This document shows, piece after piece, positions 23,919 through 32,447 of a stretch of 64,000 bases of DNA (positions are counted from its first letter, which is position 1; every line of letters begins with the position of its first letter). Origin of the DNA: JAAYQA01 sp964510345 (GTDB taxonomy: Bacteria; Bacillota; Clostridia; Tissierellales; Peptoniphilaceae); assembly GCA_964510345.1 (NCBI GenBank), contig CAZEBB010000006.1:13170-77169 (forward strand), written 5' to 3'. The position numbers were made by a program, and so were the translations under genes. The notes under the pieces were generated by a model, which saw only the letters and a program-made list of their open reading frames with translations, was not told the DNA's origin and did not search any database.

Positions 23919-25556
23919 TTACATCATGCCGCCCATGCCACCCATTCCGCCCATACCACCCATGCCTGCCATGGGGTCCTCGGACTTGATGTCGACGACA
24001 GCGCCTTCTGTGGTCAATACCATGGAAGCGATCGATACGGCATTTTCCAATGCGGAGCGCGTAACTTTGGTCGGGTCGACGATACCGGTTTTGAGCATGT
24101 CAACGTATTCGTTGCTCAATGCATTGTAGCCGATGCCGTCTTTTTCTTCTTTCACTTTTTCAACGATGATGGAGCCTTCCAGCCCTGCGTTGATCGCGAT
24201 TTGTTTCAGCGGCTCTTCGAGCGCTTTGACGATAATGCTCACGCCGGTCTTCTCATCGCCTTCGGTCTCGTTGAGCAGTGCCGCTACCTTAGGAATCGTG
24301 TTTACGAGCACGGTTCCACCGCCCGGTACAATTCCCTCTTCAACGGCTGCACGCGTTGCGGAGAGAGCGTCTTCGATGCGAAGCTTTCTTTCCTTCAGCT
24401 CGACTTCCGTCGCCGCTCCGACTTGGATGACGGCGACGCCGCCGGACAATTTCGCCAAGCGCTCTTGCAGTTTCTCTCTGTCGAATTCGGAATCGCTGTT
24501 TTCAATTTGGCTGCGAATCTGTGCGATGCGGTCGTTGATCTTGACATCCGCTCCGTCGCCTCCGACGATGACGGTGTTTTCTTTGCCAACTTGTACGCGA
24601 CGAGCACGGCCGAGCATGTCGATCGTGGTGTCTTTCAGGTCATAGCCGAGTTCTTCCGTGACGACGGTTCCATTGGTGAGGATCGCGATGTCTTGCAGCA
24701 TTTCTTTTCTGCGATCGCCGAAGCCCGGTGCCTTGACGGCGACACAGTTAAAGGTGCCGCGGAGTTTGTTGACGACGAGCGTCGCCAGCGCTTCTCCTTC
24801 GATATCTTCCGCGATCAACAGAAGCGGTGCGCCTTGTTGTACGATTTGCTCGAGAACGGGCAGGATATCTTGAATATTGGTGATCTTTTTATCGGTGATC
24901 AAGAGATACGGCTCGCTGAGCTCCGCTTCCATTTTTTCCGTGTTGGTGACCATGTACGGAGAAACATAGCCGCGCTCGAATTGCATCCCTTCCACGACGT
25001 CCAAAGTGGTTCCCATCGATTTGGATTCTTCGACGGTGATGACGCCGTCTTTACCGACTTTTTCCATCGCTTGAGCGATCAGCTCGCCGATTTCCGCATC
25101 CGATGCCGAAATGGAAGCGACTTGCGCGATCTCTTCTTGCGTGCTGACTTCTTTGGAGAAGCTTTGGATCGCTTCAACTGCGCTTGCCGTCGCTTTTTTC
25201 AGGCCTTTTTGCAGGATCATCGGGTTTGCGCCGGCTGCGACATTGCGAAGTCCTTCGCGTACGATCGCCTGTGCGAGAAGCGTAGCGGTCGTGGTTCCAT
25301 CTCCTGCGACTTCATTGGTCTTGATCGCAACTTCTTTGACCAATTGTGCGCCGAGGTTTTCAAATTTATCTTCCAGCTCGATCTCGCGAGCGATGGTCAC
25401 ACCGTCATTGGTGATCAGCGGTGCGCCAAATGATTTTTCCAATACGACATTGCGGCCTTTCGGTCCCAATGTCACTTTTACGGTGTCGGCGAGTTTGTTG
25501 ATGCCGACTTCCATCCCCTTACGGGCGTCTTCTGCGTGCTTGATATCTTTTGCCAT
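23919..25556 (-). CDS. groEL: Chaperonin GroEL (Hsp60)
   Basis: A 545-residue group I chaperonin that folds proteins inside a double ring with GroES and ATP. It has LGPKGRNVVLEKSFG, the ATP-binding GDGTTTATLLAQAI, the equatorial signature AAVEEGIVPGGG and the Gly-Gly-Met repeat tail (GGMGGMGGMGGMM). It lies 18 bases after groES under a common heat-shock promoter with a CIRCE operator. Confidence 0.98.
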   Translation of the reverse strand: MAKDIKHAEDARKGMEVGINKLADTVKVTLGPKGRNVVLEKSFGAPLITNDGVTIAREIELEDKFENLGAQLVKEVAIKTNEVAGDGTTTATLLAQAIVREGLRNVAAGANPMILQKGLKKATASAVEAIQSFSKEVSTQEEIAQVASISASDAEIGELIAQAMEKVGKDGVITVEESKSMGTTLDVVEGMQFERGYVSPYMVTNTEKMEAELSEPYLLITDKKITNIQDILPVLEQIVQQGAPLLLIAEDIEGEALATLVVNKLRGTFNCVAVKAPGFGDRRKEMLQDIAILTNGTVVTEELGYDLKDTTIDMLGRARRVQVGKENTVIVGGDGADVKINDRIAQIRSQIENSDSEFDREKLQERLAKLSGGVAVIQVGAATEVELKERKLRIEDALSATRAAVEEGIVPGGGTVLVNTIPKVAALLNETEGDEKTGVSIIVKALEEPLKQIAINAGLEGSIIVEKVKEEKDGIGYNALSNEYVDMLKTGIVDPTKVTRSALENAVSIASMVLTTEGAVVDIKSEDPMAGMGGMGGMGGMGGMM

Positions 25557-25574
25557 TCGATTCGTCCCTCCTGA

Positions 25575-25859
25575 TTAATCTACTAATACAGCCAATACAT
25601 CGCTGAACTTAACAATGATGTACTCTTTGCCTTCTACTTTAACTTCCGTTCCGGAATACTTCGCATAAATAACTTTATCGCCTTCTTTAACGGCGTCTTT
25701 CGTCTTCTCGTCCGCTTTGATCTCTTCTCCGACGGCGATGACTTTCGCAAATTGGGGTTGTTCTTGTGCCGATGTCGGCAGTACAATGCCCGATGCGGTT
25801 TTCTCTTCCGCTTCTACTTTTTCAATGATCAGTCTTTGACCTAATGGTTTTAATTGCAT
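25575..25859 (-). CDS. groES: Co-chaperonin GroES (Hsp10)
   Basis: A 94-residue co-chaperonin that caps the GroEL ring. It starts MQLKPLGQRLIIEKVEAEEK, carries the mobile loop (EEKTASGIVLPTSAQE) and ends KFSDVLAVLVD. ATG 25859 is preceded by AGGAGG; an open frame 13 codons longer upstream overlaps the CIRCE operator and is not the start. Confidence 0.97.
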   Translation of the reverse strand: MQLKPLGQRLIIEKVEAEEKTASGIVLPTSAQEQPQFAKVIAVGEEIKADEKTKDAVKEGDKVIYAKYSGTEVKVEGKEYIIVKFSDVLAVLVD

Positions 25860-25891
25860 GATGACCTCCTGTACGTTATGGTTTTCATTTA

Positions 25892-25918
25892 TTAGCACTC
25901 GTTCTGATTGAGTGCTAA
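25892..25918 (-). promoter_or_regulatory. CIRCE operator (HrcA binding site)
   Basis: TTAGCACTC-N9-GAGTGCTAA matches the CIRCE consensus exactly. It lies between the promoter and groES, so HrcA is expected to repress the operon. Confidence 0.98.
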
Positions 25919-25931
25919 TAACTCCACCCCA

Positions 25932-25960
25932 ATAGTACTACATTTAGAAGTGAATTGCAA
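25932..25960 (-). promoter_or_regulatory. Promoter of groES-groEL
   Basis: TTGCAA (25955-25960) and TACTAT (25932-25937) are 17 bases apart, immediately upstream of CIRCE. Confidence 0.85.
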
Positions 25961-25968
25961 GAGTCATT

Positions 25969-26814
25969 TTATTTTTTACCAAGTGGCTTTACCCCTAGCT
26001 TCTCGGACTTTCCATAGTAGAAAAGCATCTGCTGGATGATGCCGGCGTCATTTCCGAATCGGCGGATCGCGTCGTCGAACACCTGCTTTTTTGTCGCCTC
26101 AGTGTCCCAGTACAAGGCTTTCATCGTGCGGTGCATCCACACATCGACCGGAAAGGTATCGGCCTTTTGGTACGCAAACAGCAAAATACAGTCGGCGACT
26201 TTGGGTCCGACGCCGGGGAGCTGCATGAGATACTTGCGCGCTTCCTGGGTCGACATCTCAAACGGAGCCGCAAGATCCCATTCTCCATCGGCGATCACAC
26301 GCGCCGTATCGACGATGTATCGGTCGCGATACCCGGTGTTGCAATGCTCTCTCAGCTCCTCAGCGCGGGCGTGGCGCAGTTGACCGGGCGTGGGGAATGC
26401 ATATACGTCTTTCGTGAGTTCTGTCCCGTAGCGGCGCGCAAGTTGCTGTACGCCGTAGCGTATACGCGCGAAGTGATTATTGGCGGACAGAATAAACGAC
26501 ATGATGCAAAGGAAAGGTTCCTGTGCAAGCAGCACGAGACCCTGCCCGAAGTCGAGCGCAGGTTTAAGGCGTTCATCGGCTTCGTAGCGCGAAAAGTCAT
26601 AGCGGGTATCGATCTGCAAAAAGTGTCGCCACGCGGCTTCATCGGCACCCTCTGATACGGTGATGATCGCTCGATCGTCCGTGCTTTCTACGATCGCGTA
26701 CGCGTCTTGGTGGACGATCCGATATGCATACCCGACTTGATCCCAGTGAAAGAATTGGCCGCATTCCAATACCTTTCTCGGATCCCAAAATTTTGTGTCT
26801 TGTTCGAACCTCAT
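25969..26814 (-). CDS. 8-oxoguanine DNA glycosylase/AP lyase (OGG1-like)
   Basis: A 281-residue HhH-GPD glycosylase. The C-terminal half has the helix-hairpin-helix LPGVGPKVADCILLF with the catalytic Lys, followed by the catalytic Asp in FPVDVWMHR, as in OGG1. The segment GYRDRYIVDTARVI is also OGG-like, and an OGG_N-like domain lies in front (ECGQFFHWD). It should excise 8-oxoguanine from DNA. The start is uncertain: GGAGG lies 11 bases before ATG 26814 and two bases before an ATG three codons upstream. It lies between groES and gdhA on the same strand. Confidence 0.85.
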   Translation of the reverse strand: MRFEQDTKFWDPRKVLECGQFFHWDQVGYAYRIVHQDAYAIVESTDDRAIITVSEGADEAAWRHFLQIDTRYDFSRYEADERLKPALDFGQGLVLLAQEPFLCIMSFILSANNHFARIRYGVQQLARRYGTELTKDVYAFPTPGQLRHARAEELREHCNTGYRDRYIVDTARVIADGEWDLAAPFEMSTQEARKYLMQLPGVGPKVADCILLFAYQKADTFPVDVWMHRTMKALYWDTEATKKQVFDDAIRRFGNDAGIIQQMLFYYGKSEKLGVKPLGKK

Positions 26815-26833
26815 CCGAATCATTGCCTCCACT

Positions 26834-26863
26834 AAAAAAGCAGAGCGTATGCCCTGCTTTTTG
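26834..26863 (-). terminator. Terminator of gdhA
   Basis: On the minus strand AGCAGGGC-ATAC-GCTCTGCT is flanked by A and T runs (six T). It also overlaps the promoter-proximal region of the glycosylase gene. Confidence 0.88.
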
Positions 26864-26882
26864 ATATTCTATGGTGATACTC

Positions 26883-28148
26883 TTATACCCATCCGCGGAG
26901 CTTCATAACTTCAGCGACTTTCTTAACCGAAATCATGTAGCTGGCTTTACGCATCGGTACATTGTACTCTTTTTTGAGATCCCAAATGTCTTGGAATGCC
27001 TTGACCATGGCTTCTTCTTCTTTTTGCTCGACTTCTTTTTCCGACCAGTAGTAGCCGTACAGGTTTTGTACCCACTCGAAGTAAGAAACGGTAACGCCGC
27101 CGGCATTGGAGAGGATATCCGGTGTAACGGTGATGCCTCTTTCATTGAGAACAGCGTCGCCTGCCGGGGTGATCGGTCCGTTGGCGGCTTCGACGACCAA
27201 GTTGGATTTGATCAGTCTCGCTTGCTCTTCGTCAATTGCATTTTCCAGAGCCGCCGGAACGACGATATCGCAGTCGATCGCCCAGAAGTCTTCCAGTGCG
27301 ATGGTTTCTGCACCCGGGAAGTTGCGAAGGTTTTTGTTCTTGCCCATGTAATCGAACATGTCGTCGAAGTTCAAACCGTCTTTATTGTAAATTGCGTACG
27401 TTCCTTGATTGGGTTCCCACTCACCGATGGCTACGACATTGGCACCGAGTTTAATGAGGTTCTTAACGGTGTAGCGGCCGACGTTTCCAAAACCTTGAAC
27501 GATGACGCGCGCGCCTTTCAGGTCCATTCCCATTTCTCTTGCCGCTTCTCTTGCGACGACGGCAACGCCGAAGCCTGTTGCTTCGTTACGTCCGAGGGAT
27601 CCGCCGAACTCAACCGGTTTTCCGGTAAATACGCCGATTTCCGATTTGCCGGTCAGTTTGCAGTACTCGTCGGTCATCCACGCCATGATCTTGCCATTGG
27701 TGTTGACGTCCGGTGCCGGAATATCAATTTTTTCGCCTAAGTATTGGTACATACCGCGGACATAACCTCTTGAAAGTTGCTCTTGCTCTCTTTCAGACAG
27801 TTTGGTCGGATCACAGGTAATCCCACCTTTACCGCCGCCGTAGGGGATTCCCACGATACCGCATTTAAAGGTCATCCAGATGGAGAGTGCTTTGACTTCG
27901 TCCAGGTTTACGCCCGGATGGAAACGAACGCCGCCCTTGCCCGGTCCAATCGCGTCATTGTGCATGGAACGATAGCCTTTAAACGTTTTCAAAGATCCGT
28001 CATCCATACGAACGGGGATGGTCACTTCGATGACTCGTTTCGGCTCCTTCAGCATTTCATAAACGCTGGGATCCAAACCGAGAGCTTCACAGGCATTACG
28101 TACCTGTAGTTGTGCATTTTCCAACGGGTTGTTTTTTTCGTGCGACAT
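26883..28148 (-). CDS. gdhA: Glutamate dehydrogenase, NAD-type
   Basis: A 421-residue hexameric-type dehydrogenase that interconverts glutamate and 2-oxoglutarate plus ammonia. The substrate pocket GGGKGGITCDP and the catalytic PAPDVNTNGKIMAW segment are present. The Rossmann motif GFGNVGRYT is followed by an acidic residue (IGEWEPNQG), consistent with NAD preference. The length fits the clostridial catabolic enzymes. It is monocistronic and probably the entry point of glutamate fermentation. Confidence 0.95.
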   Translation of the reverse strand: MSHEKNNPLENAQLQVRNACEALGLDPSVYEMLKEPKRVIEVTIPVRMDDGSLKTFKGYRSMHNDAIGPGKGGVRFHPGVNLDEVKALSIWMTFKCGIVGIPYGGGKGGITCDPTKLSEREQEQLSRGYVRGMYQYLGEKIDIPAPDVNTNGKIMAWMTDEYCKLTGKSEIGVFTGKPVEFGGSLGRNEATGFGVAVVAREAAREMGMDLKGARVIVQGFGNVGRYTVKNLIKLGANVVAIGEWEPNQGTYAIYNKDGLNFDDMFDYMGKNKNLRNFPGAETIALEDFWAIDCDIVVPAALENAIDEEQARLIKSNLVVEAANGPITPAGDAVLNERGITVTPDILSNAGGVTVSYFEWVQNLYGYYWSEKEVEQKEEEAMVKAFQDIWDLKKEYNVPMRKASYMISVKKVAEVMKLRGWV

Positions 28149-28187
28149 AGTAGACTCTGCCTCCTTGTTTGTTTTTACATTGCTTTA

Positions 28188-28216
28188 ATCCTATCACTTG
28201 TCACGCAAACTTGCAA
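28188..28216 (-). promoter_or_regulatory. Promoter of gdhA
   Basis: TTGCAA (28211-28216) and TAGGAT (28188-28193) are 17 bases apart. Confidence 0.75.
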
Positions 28217-28258
28217 GGAAAAAAGATGTAAAGAATGGAAGAAATCATTGTCCTAGCG

Positions 28259-29485
28259 TTAGAACAAGTTATCGTCTTCCCCTTTTCGTTCGGATAGCCC
28301 GGTTAGTTGTTGCTGCATTTTCCGCATTCGTACGCCGATGAGCTTTTCCATTTCGTCATTCGATTGACGCAGGCGCATTTGCACCTGTTTTAAAGTGTTC
28401 TCAAATTTCTCAAATTCCGTCCGCACTTCAGAGAGCACTGACCACACTTCCCCGGATCGCTCGTGGATCGCGAGGGTTCGAAATCCCATCTGTAAACTAT
28501 TGACGAGCGCAGCCAGCGTCGCCGGCCCGGCGAGTAGTACACGCGACTCCCTTTGTAATACTTCGATCATGTCGCGATTCACCAGTTCGGCATAAAGCCC
28601 TTCAAACGGGACAAAGAGCACGGCAAATTCGGTCGTATAGGGTACGGCGATGTACTTTTCCCGAATCGTCTTCGCTTCCTGGCGTATGCGACGCGTCAAC
28701 TCGGTCGCTGCCGCATCCACCTGTTTTTTGTCCATCGAATCGTAGGCTTCTCGTAATCGGTGATAATAATCTTGGGGAAACTTGGCGTCGATCGGCAAAT
28801 AAATGGTCTCTCCCGTGTCGGTCGGAATTTTGATTGCGAACTCGACCGTGTCATTACTTCTGGGGTTCGTGCGCACATCTCTCTCGTATTGATCCGGGGT
28901 GAGCATCTCTTCTAAGATGTTTCCGAGCTGCAATTCGCCGATAATGCCCCGCGTCTTTACATTGGATAGCACTTTTTGTAGGTCACCGACGCCTTTCGCG
29001 AGCGTCTGCATCTCCCCCAGCCCCTTGTGTACTTCTTCCAGCCTCGTACTGACCTGTTGAAAGGATTCATTCATGCGCGTGCGCAATGTCTCATCAAGCT
29101 TTTGATCGACGGTGTGAGCGATCCGATCCATGCTCTTTTCGTTTTGTGCGCGCATATGCTCCATTTTTTCATCGATCGTAGAGCGCATCTGTTCAAACCG
29201 CGTCTCCTGGCTGCTCAGCGAACGGTGAATTCCCGCGTCAATGTCCCTTATGGTGAGCAGTTGTGAGTTGTTCGCATCTCGGATTTGATCCACGACCGAC
29301 TCTTCCATCCGGTGCACCGCTTGGTACAATACCTGATTCTGTTCGGTACGCTGCTCTCGAAAGCCCTCATCCAGTTGATCGTCGATGACACGCTCCAGCC
29401 GGTCCGTCATCCCCCGATCTTTGAATAGCAATACGACCAATATCGCGACCAAGAGTCCGATGATGATGATTTGTAGTATGTCCAC
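28259..29485 (-). CDS. rmuC: RmuC-family DNA recombination protein
   Basis: A 408-residue protein: an N-terminal transmembrane helix (ILQIIIIGLLVAILVVLLF), a long coiled coil (about 30-170), then the RmuC nuclease-like domain with GIIGELQLGNILEEML, the IDAKFPQDYY motif and FVPFEGLYAEL. RmuC limits inversions at short inverted repeats in E. coli; the domain is PD-(D/E)xK-like. It lies two bases downstream of the ABC-F gene and is probably co-transcribed with it. Confidence 0.9.
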   Translation of the reverse strand: MDILQIIIIGLLVAILVVLLFKDRGMTDRLERVIDDQLDEGFREQRTEQNQVLYQAVHRMEESVVDQIRDANNSQLLTIRDIDAGIHRSLSSQETRFEQMRSTIDEKMEHMRAQNEKSMDRIAHTVDQKLDETLRTRMNESFQQVSTRLEEVHKGLGEMQTLAKGVGDLQKVLSNVKTRGIIGELQLGNILEEMLTPDQYERDVRTNPRSNDTVEFAIKIPTDTGETIYLPIDAKFPQDYYHRLREAYDSMDKKQVDAAATELTRRIRQEAKTIREKYIAVPYTTEFAVLFVPFEGLYAELVNRDMIEVLQRESRVLLAGPATLAALVNSLQMGFRTLAIHERSGEVWSVLSEVRTEFEKFENTLKQVQMRLRQSNDEMEKLIGVRMRKMQQQLTGLSERKGEDDNLF

Positions 29486-29487
29486 GC

Positions 29488-31386
29488 TTACTCCTCTACC
29501 AGTTCCAGCCAGTCCTCGTACATCTGCGCGAGTTGATCTGAAAGCGACTGGCGTTCGCGTACGATCAGCTCCACGCGGTTACGGTTCTCATACACTGAAG
29601 GGTCTGCCAACTCCTGATCCAACTGTGCGAGCTTTGCCTCCGCTTCTCGAATGGCGTCTTCCGCTTCCTTTCTGCGCAGTTCCTGTTGCTTTAGGCGCTG
29701 TTTCGTCGCCCGGTCGCGCTTTCTCTCCTTTTGCTCCTGCGTTTGATTGATCACAACCTCTTCTTGCACATCTTCCGGAGCCGATTTTTCGACATAGTAC
29801 TCATAGTTGCCCAGGTAAGAGGTGACTCCGTCCTCTTGCAACACCAGGATTCGGTTGGCGACGCGATTGAGAAAATAGCGGTCGTGTGAAATAAAAAAGA
29901 GCGTTCCCGCATATTGCGTACAGGCGTTTTCAAGTGCCTCTTTGGATTCGATGTCGAGGTGGTTCGTCGGCTCATCCAATAAGAGCGTATTGCATTTGGA
30001 CAGCATCAGTTTGCAAAGCGCGACACGCGTTTTCTCTCCGCCGCTCAGGTCGCCGACCGACTTAAAAATGTCGTCGCCGTAAAATAAAAAGGCTGCTAAC
30101 ACATTGCGGATCTCTCCGTGTTTTAGATCCGGACGCGCGTCCCATATCTCGTCGAGTATCGTCTGATCGCCGTCAAGGTCGCGGAGCTCTTGGTCCAAAT
30201 AGCCGAAGGTGACCCCGGTGCCTACGGTAAACTGCCCTTCTGTCGGCCGGATCCGCTCCTGCAGGATCCGAAACAAGGTCGTCTTACCGATCCCGTTCGG
30301 ACCGATCATCCCGATGCGCTCTCCTTTGGTCACGTGGAAAGTAACGCCGGAAAACAGCGGCTGCGTATCAAAAGCCATCCCGAGATTCTCGACATCCAAT
30401 ACATCTTTTCCGCTCTCTCTGGCCGGCTGCAGCGAAAACTGCATCTGCTTTGCGCGGGCGTCGGGCGGAGCGACTTTGTCCATATGCTCCAACATCTTTC
30501 GGCGAGAGCGGGCTTGAATCAGGTACCGCTCTCCCCCGTAGTTTTCAAAGCGGCGGATAATCTCTTCTTGACGCTCGATCTCTTTCCTCTGGTTTTCGTA
30601 AGCGCGCTGCTGAATCTCCATCTCCTGTTTGCGCTTCTCCATAAATGCGGTGTAGTTCCCGGTGTAGGTCGTCAACGAACGCCCCAAATACGCCGTTCGA
30701 TTCGTCACGGCGTCCAGAAAGTAGCGGTCGTGGGAGATCACGACTAAAGTGCCCGCAAAGCCCTTCAAATACTCCTCCAGCCACTCCACCGCCCGGATAT
30801 CTAAGTGGTTCGTCGGCTCATCCATCAACAACAGATCCGGCTTTTCCAGGAGCAAAACCGCCAGCAACACGCGCGACTTCTGCCCGCCGGAAAACGTGCC
30901 CACCTTCTGTTCGTATTGATCCTGTGAAAAACCCAAACCGTGTAAGACGCCGCGAATGGATGACTCCATCTGATAGCCTTCCATTTTTTCAAAAGCGTCC
31001 ATTTGTTTTTGGTACTCCGCCAATGTCTGCTCATAGTCGGCGTCCTCATGCGCTTGTACGGCGATACGCTCAGTCAACGCGCGCACGCGTTCTCCGGTGC
31101 GGATCACCTCGGCAAAGGCTCCTAAGCACGTATCCCACAGCGTCTGCTCGCCGTCAAAAGTGGCGTGTTGCTGAAGATAGCCGATGCGTAACTGCTTGGC
31201 TTTCGTGATCGTTCCGGCATCCGGCAAATCCGCTCCCGCAAGGATCCGCATCAGCGTGGTCTTCCCGCTGCCGTTATTGCCGATTAAACCGATCTTCTCC
31301 CCTTCCTTGACATGAAGAGAGATCCCGTCCAAAACGGTATTGATCCCAAACGCCTTTTGAATATTTTGTGCGGCTAAAATAATCAT
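29488..31386 (-). CDS. ABC-F family ATPase (ribosome-associated)
   Basis: A 632-residue soluble protein with two ABC domains and no membrane spans. Walker A motifs are GNNGSGKTT and GPNGIGKTT; signature motifs are FSGGQKSR and LSGGEKTR; Walker B motifs are LLLMDEPTNHLD and LLLDEPTNHLD. A linker arm of charged helices (about 240-310) and a C-terminal coiled coil (about 560-630) are present, as in YfmR/Uup. Such proteins act at the ribosomal E site. ATG 31386 is chosen because AGGAGG lies five bases upstream; a GTG two codons earlier lies inside that site. Whether it confers antibiotic resistance cannot be told. Confidence 0.93.
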   Translation of the reverse strand: MIILAAQNIQKAFGINTVLDGISLHVKEGEKIGLIGNNGSGKTTLMRILAGADLPDAGTITKAKQLRIGYLQQHATFDGEQTLWDTCLGAFAEVIRTGERVRALTERIAVQAHEDADYEQTLAEYQKQMDAFEKMEGYQMESSIRGVLHGLGFSQDQYEQKVGTFSGGQKSRVLLAVLLLEKPDLLLMDEPTNHLDIRAVEWLEEYLKGFAGTLVVISHDRYFLDAVTNRTAYLGRSLTTYTGNYTAFMEKRKQEMEIQQRAYENQRKEIERQEEIIRRFENYGGERYLIQARSRRKMLEHMDKVAPPDARAKQMQFSLQPARESGKDVLDVENLGMAFDTQPLFSGVTFHVTKGERIGMIGPNGIGKTTLFRILQERIRPTEGQFTVGTGVTFGYLDQELRDLDGDQTILDEIWDARPDLKHGEIRNVLAAFLFYGDDIFKSVGDLSGGEKTRVALCKLMLSKCNTLLLDEPTNHLDIESKEALENACTQYAGTLFFISHDRYFLNRVANRILVLQEDGVTSYLGNYEYYVEKSAPEDVQEEVVINQTQEQKERKRDRATKQRLKQQELRRKEAEDAIREAEAKLAQLDQELADPSVYENRNRVELIVRERQSLSDQLAQMYEDWLELVEE

Positions 31387-31399
31387 GCGCACCTCCTAC

Positions 31400-31429
31400 A
31401 AAAAAACCAGCAGTGTGCAGACACTGCTG
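31400..31429 (-). terminator. Terminator of rex
   Basis: On the minus strand CAGCAGTGT-CTGC-ACACTGCTG is followed by GTTTTTTT. Confidence 0.9.
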
Positions 31430-31440
31430 TGAGTTTTTCT

Positions 31441-32088
31441 CTATCTTGGAATATAATCGCTCGCATTGTTGATGTAGTAAGTAAGGGTGAAAAGCGATTC
31501 GTTTAAATGCACATTTTCTACGATGATCTCATCCGGCACCTTTATATCGACCGGTGCGAAGTTCCAAATCCCCTTAATTCCTGAATCGACGCCGATGTCT
31601 GCAATTTGCTGTGCGGCATTGGCGGGAACCGTGATCACCAGAATGTCGATCTTCTCATTTTTGATGTATGCTGCCATGTCGTCGATCGGCAGAATCGGAA
31701 TGCCGTCCACTTTTCCACCGACGCGATCGGGATCTTGGTCAAACAGCGCTTTGATTTTAAAACCTAATCCTTCAAATTTTTTGTATTGTGCCAGTGCGTG
31801 CCCGATATTCCCCGCACCGATAATAATGGCATTGTAGTCTCTATTGATTCCGATGATTCGTTCGATTTCGCCGCGAAGTTCCTCCACATTGTAGCCGTAT
31901 CCCTGTTGTCCGAACCCTCCAAAATGGTTCAGATCCTGTCTGATTTGCGAAGCGGTAAGTCCGGTGATATTACTCAGCTCCTGCGACGAAATGCGGATGA
32001 TTCCTTTGTCGGCGATCATACCTAAATAGCGATAGTACTTAGGTAATCGTTTGATCACCGCAATCGAAACTCGATGCTCTCGTTTCAT
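31441..32088 (-). CDS. rex: Redox-sensing transcriptional repressor Rex
   Basis: A 215-residue NADH/NAD sensor. The N-terminal winged helix (MKREHRVSIAVIKRLPKYYR, ISSQELSNITGLTASQIRQDL) is followed by a Rossmann domain (IIGAGNIGHALAQY), the VPANAAQQIAD segment and the swapped C-terminal helix (LTYYINNA). Rex controls fermentation and respiration genes when NADH rises. ATG 32088 has AAGGAGG upstream; the frame is open 14 codons further but without a site. Confidence 0.96.
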   Translation of the reverse strand: MKREHRVSIAVIKRLPKYYRYLGMIADKGIIRISSQELSNITGLTASQIRQDLNHFGGFGQQGYGYNVEELRGEIERIIGINRDYNAIIIGAGNIGHALAQYKKFEGLGFKIKALFDQDPDRVGGKVDGIPILPIDDMAAYIKNEKIDILVITVPANAAQQIADIGVDSGIKGIWNFAPVDIKVPDEIIVENVHLNESLFTLTYYINNASDYIPR

Positions 32089-32157
32089 GCTTTCCTCCTT
32101 GTTCGGTTTATTTTTAACTTGTGTATTCACGATTAAAAGAATGTGAAATTTAACTTA

Positions 32158-32186
32158 ATTTTACCAATTACAACCGTTTCCGTCAA
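32158..32186 (-). promoter_or_regulatory. Promoter of rex
   Basis: TTGACG (32181-32186) and TAAAAT (32158-32163) are separated by 17 bases, giving a leader of about 60 bases. Confidence 0.8.
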
Positions 32187-32241
32187 TAGGTTTTTGTTGC
32201 TATTTGTGCAGATAAAAACCTGTGAAGCCTTTCACCAAAAA

Positions 32242-32425
32242 TCACCCCCCGGTTACCCGAGGGCATGCGTGCTGTTTATTTCTAATGCGACAGAGGGAGA
32301 AGCGTCCGGAATACTCTTTGAGGCCATATCCTGGCCGAGCGGCCGTGAGCGTGCCGAGAAGAGTTTTCCGGGCGCGACGATACAGACCCTGTAAACAATC
32401 TCACCCCCCGGTTACCCGAGGGGTG
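32242..32425. repeat. Structured intergenic element bounded by 22-bp direct repeats
   Basis: The 317-base gap between rex and the NSS gene holds two identical 22-bp direct repeats (32242-32263 and 32401-32422). The second forms a perfect ten-base-pair hairpin (32402-32425) that on the minus strand has a GUAA loop. Between them lies a nested fold: ACAG(A)GGG/CCCTGT (32290-32297 and 32387-32392), a 15-bp stem (32304-32318 with 32359-32373, two mismatches), and two inner hairpins (32322-32336 and 32340-32356). It looks like a structured RNA or a palindromic mobile repeat. No gene or transposase is present. Confidence 0.55.
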
Positions 32426-32447
32426 CAAGGAGAAAGGTGAAGGATGG

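Noticed and set aside
32114..32136. Rex operator upstream of rex
   Set aside because: TTGTG and CACGA half-sites flank a four-base centre, but the spacing is shorter than known Rex boxes and the arms are not symmetric.
32143..32440. Small plus-strand open frames between rex and the NSS gene
   Set aside because: They lack ribosome-binding sites, are rich in Pro and Arg and run through the structured repeat element, so they are probably chance frames.
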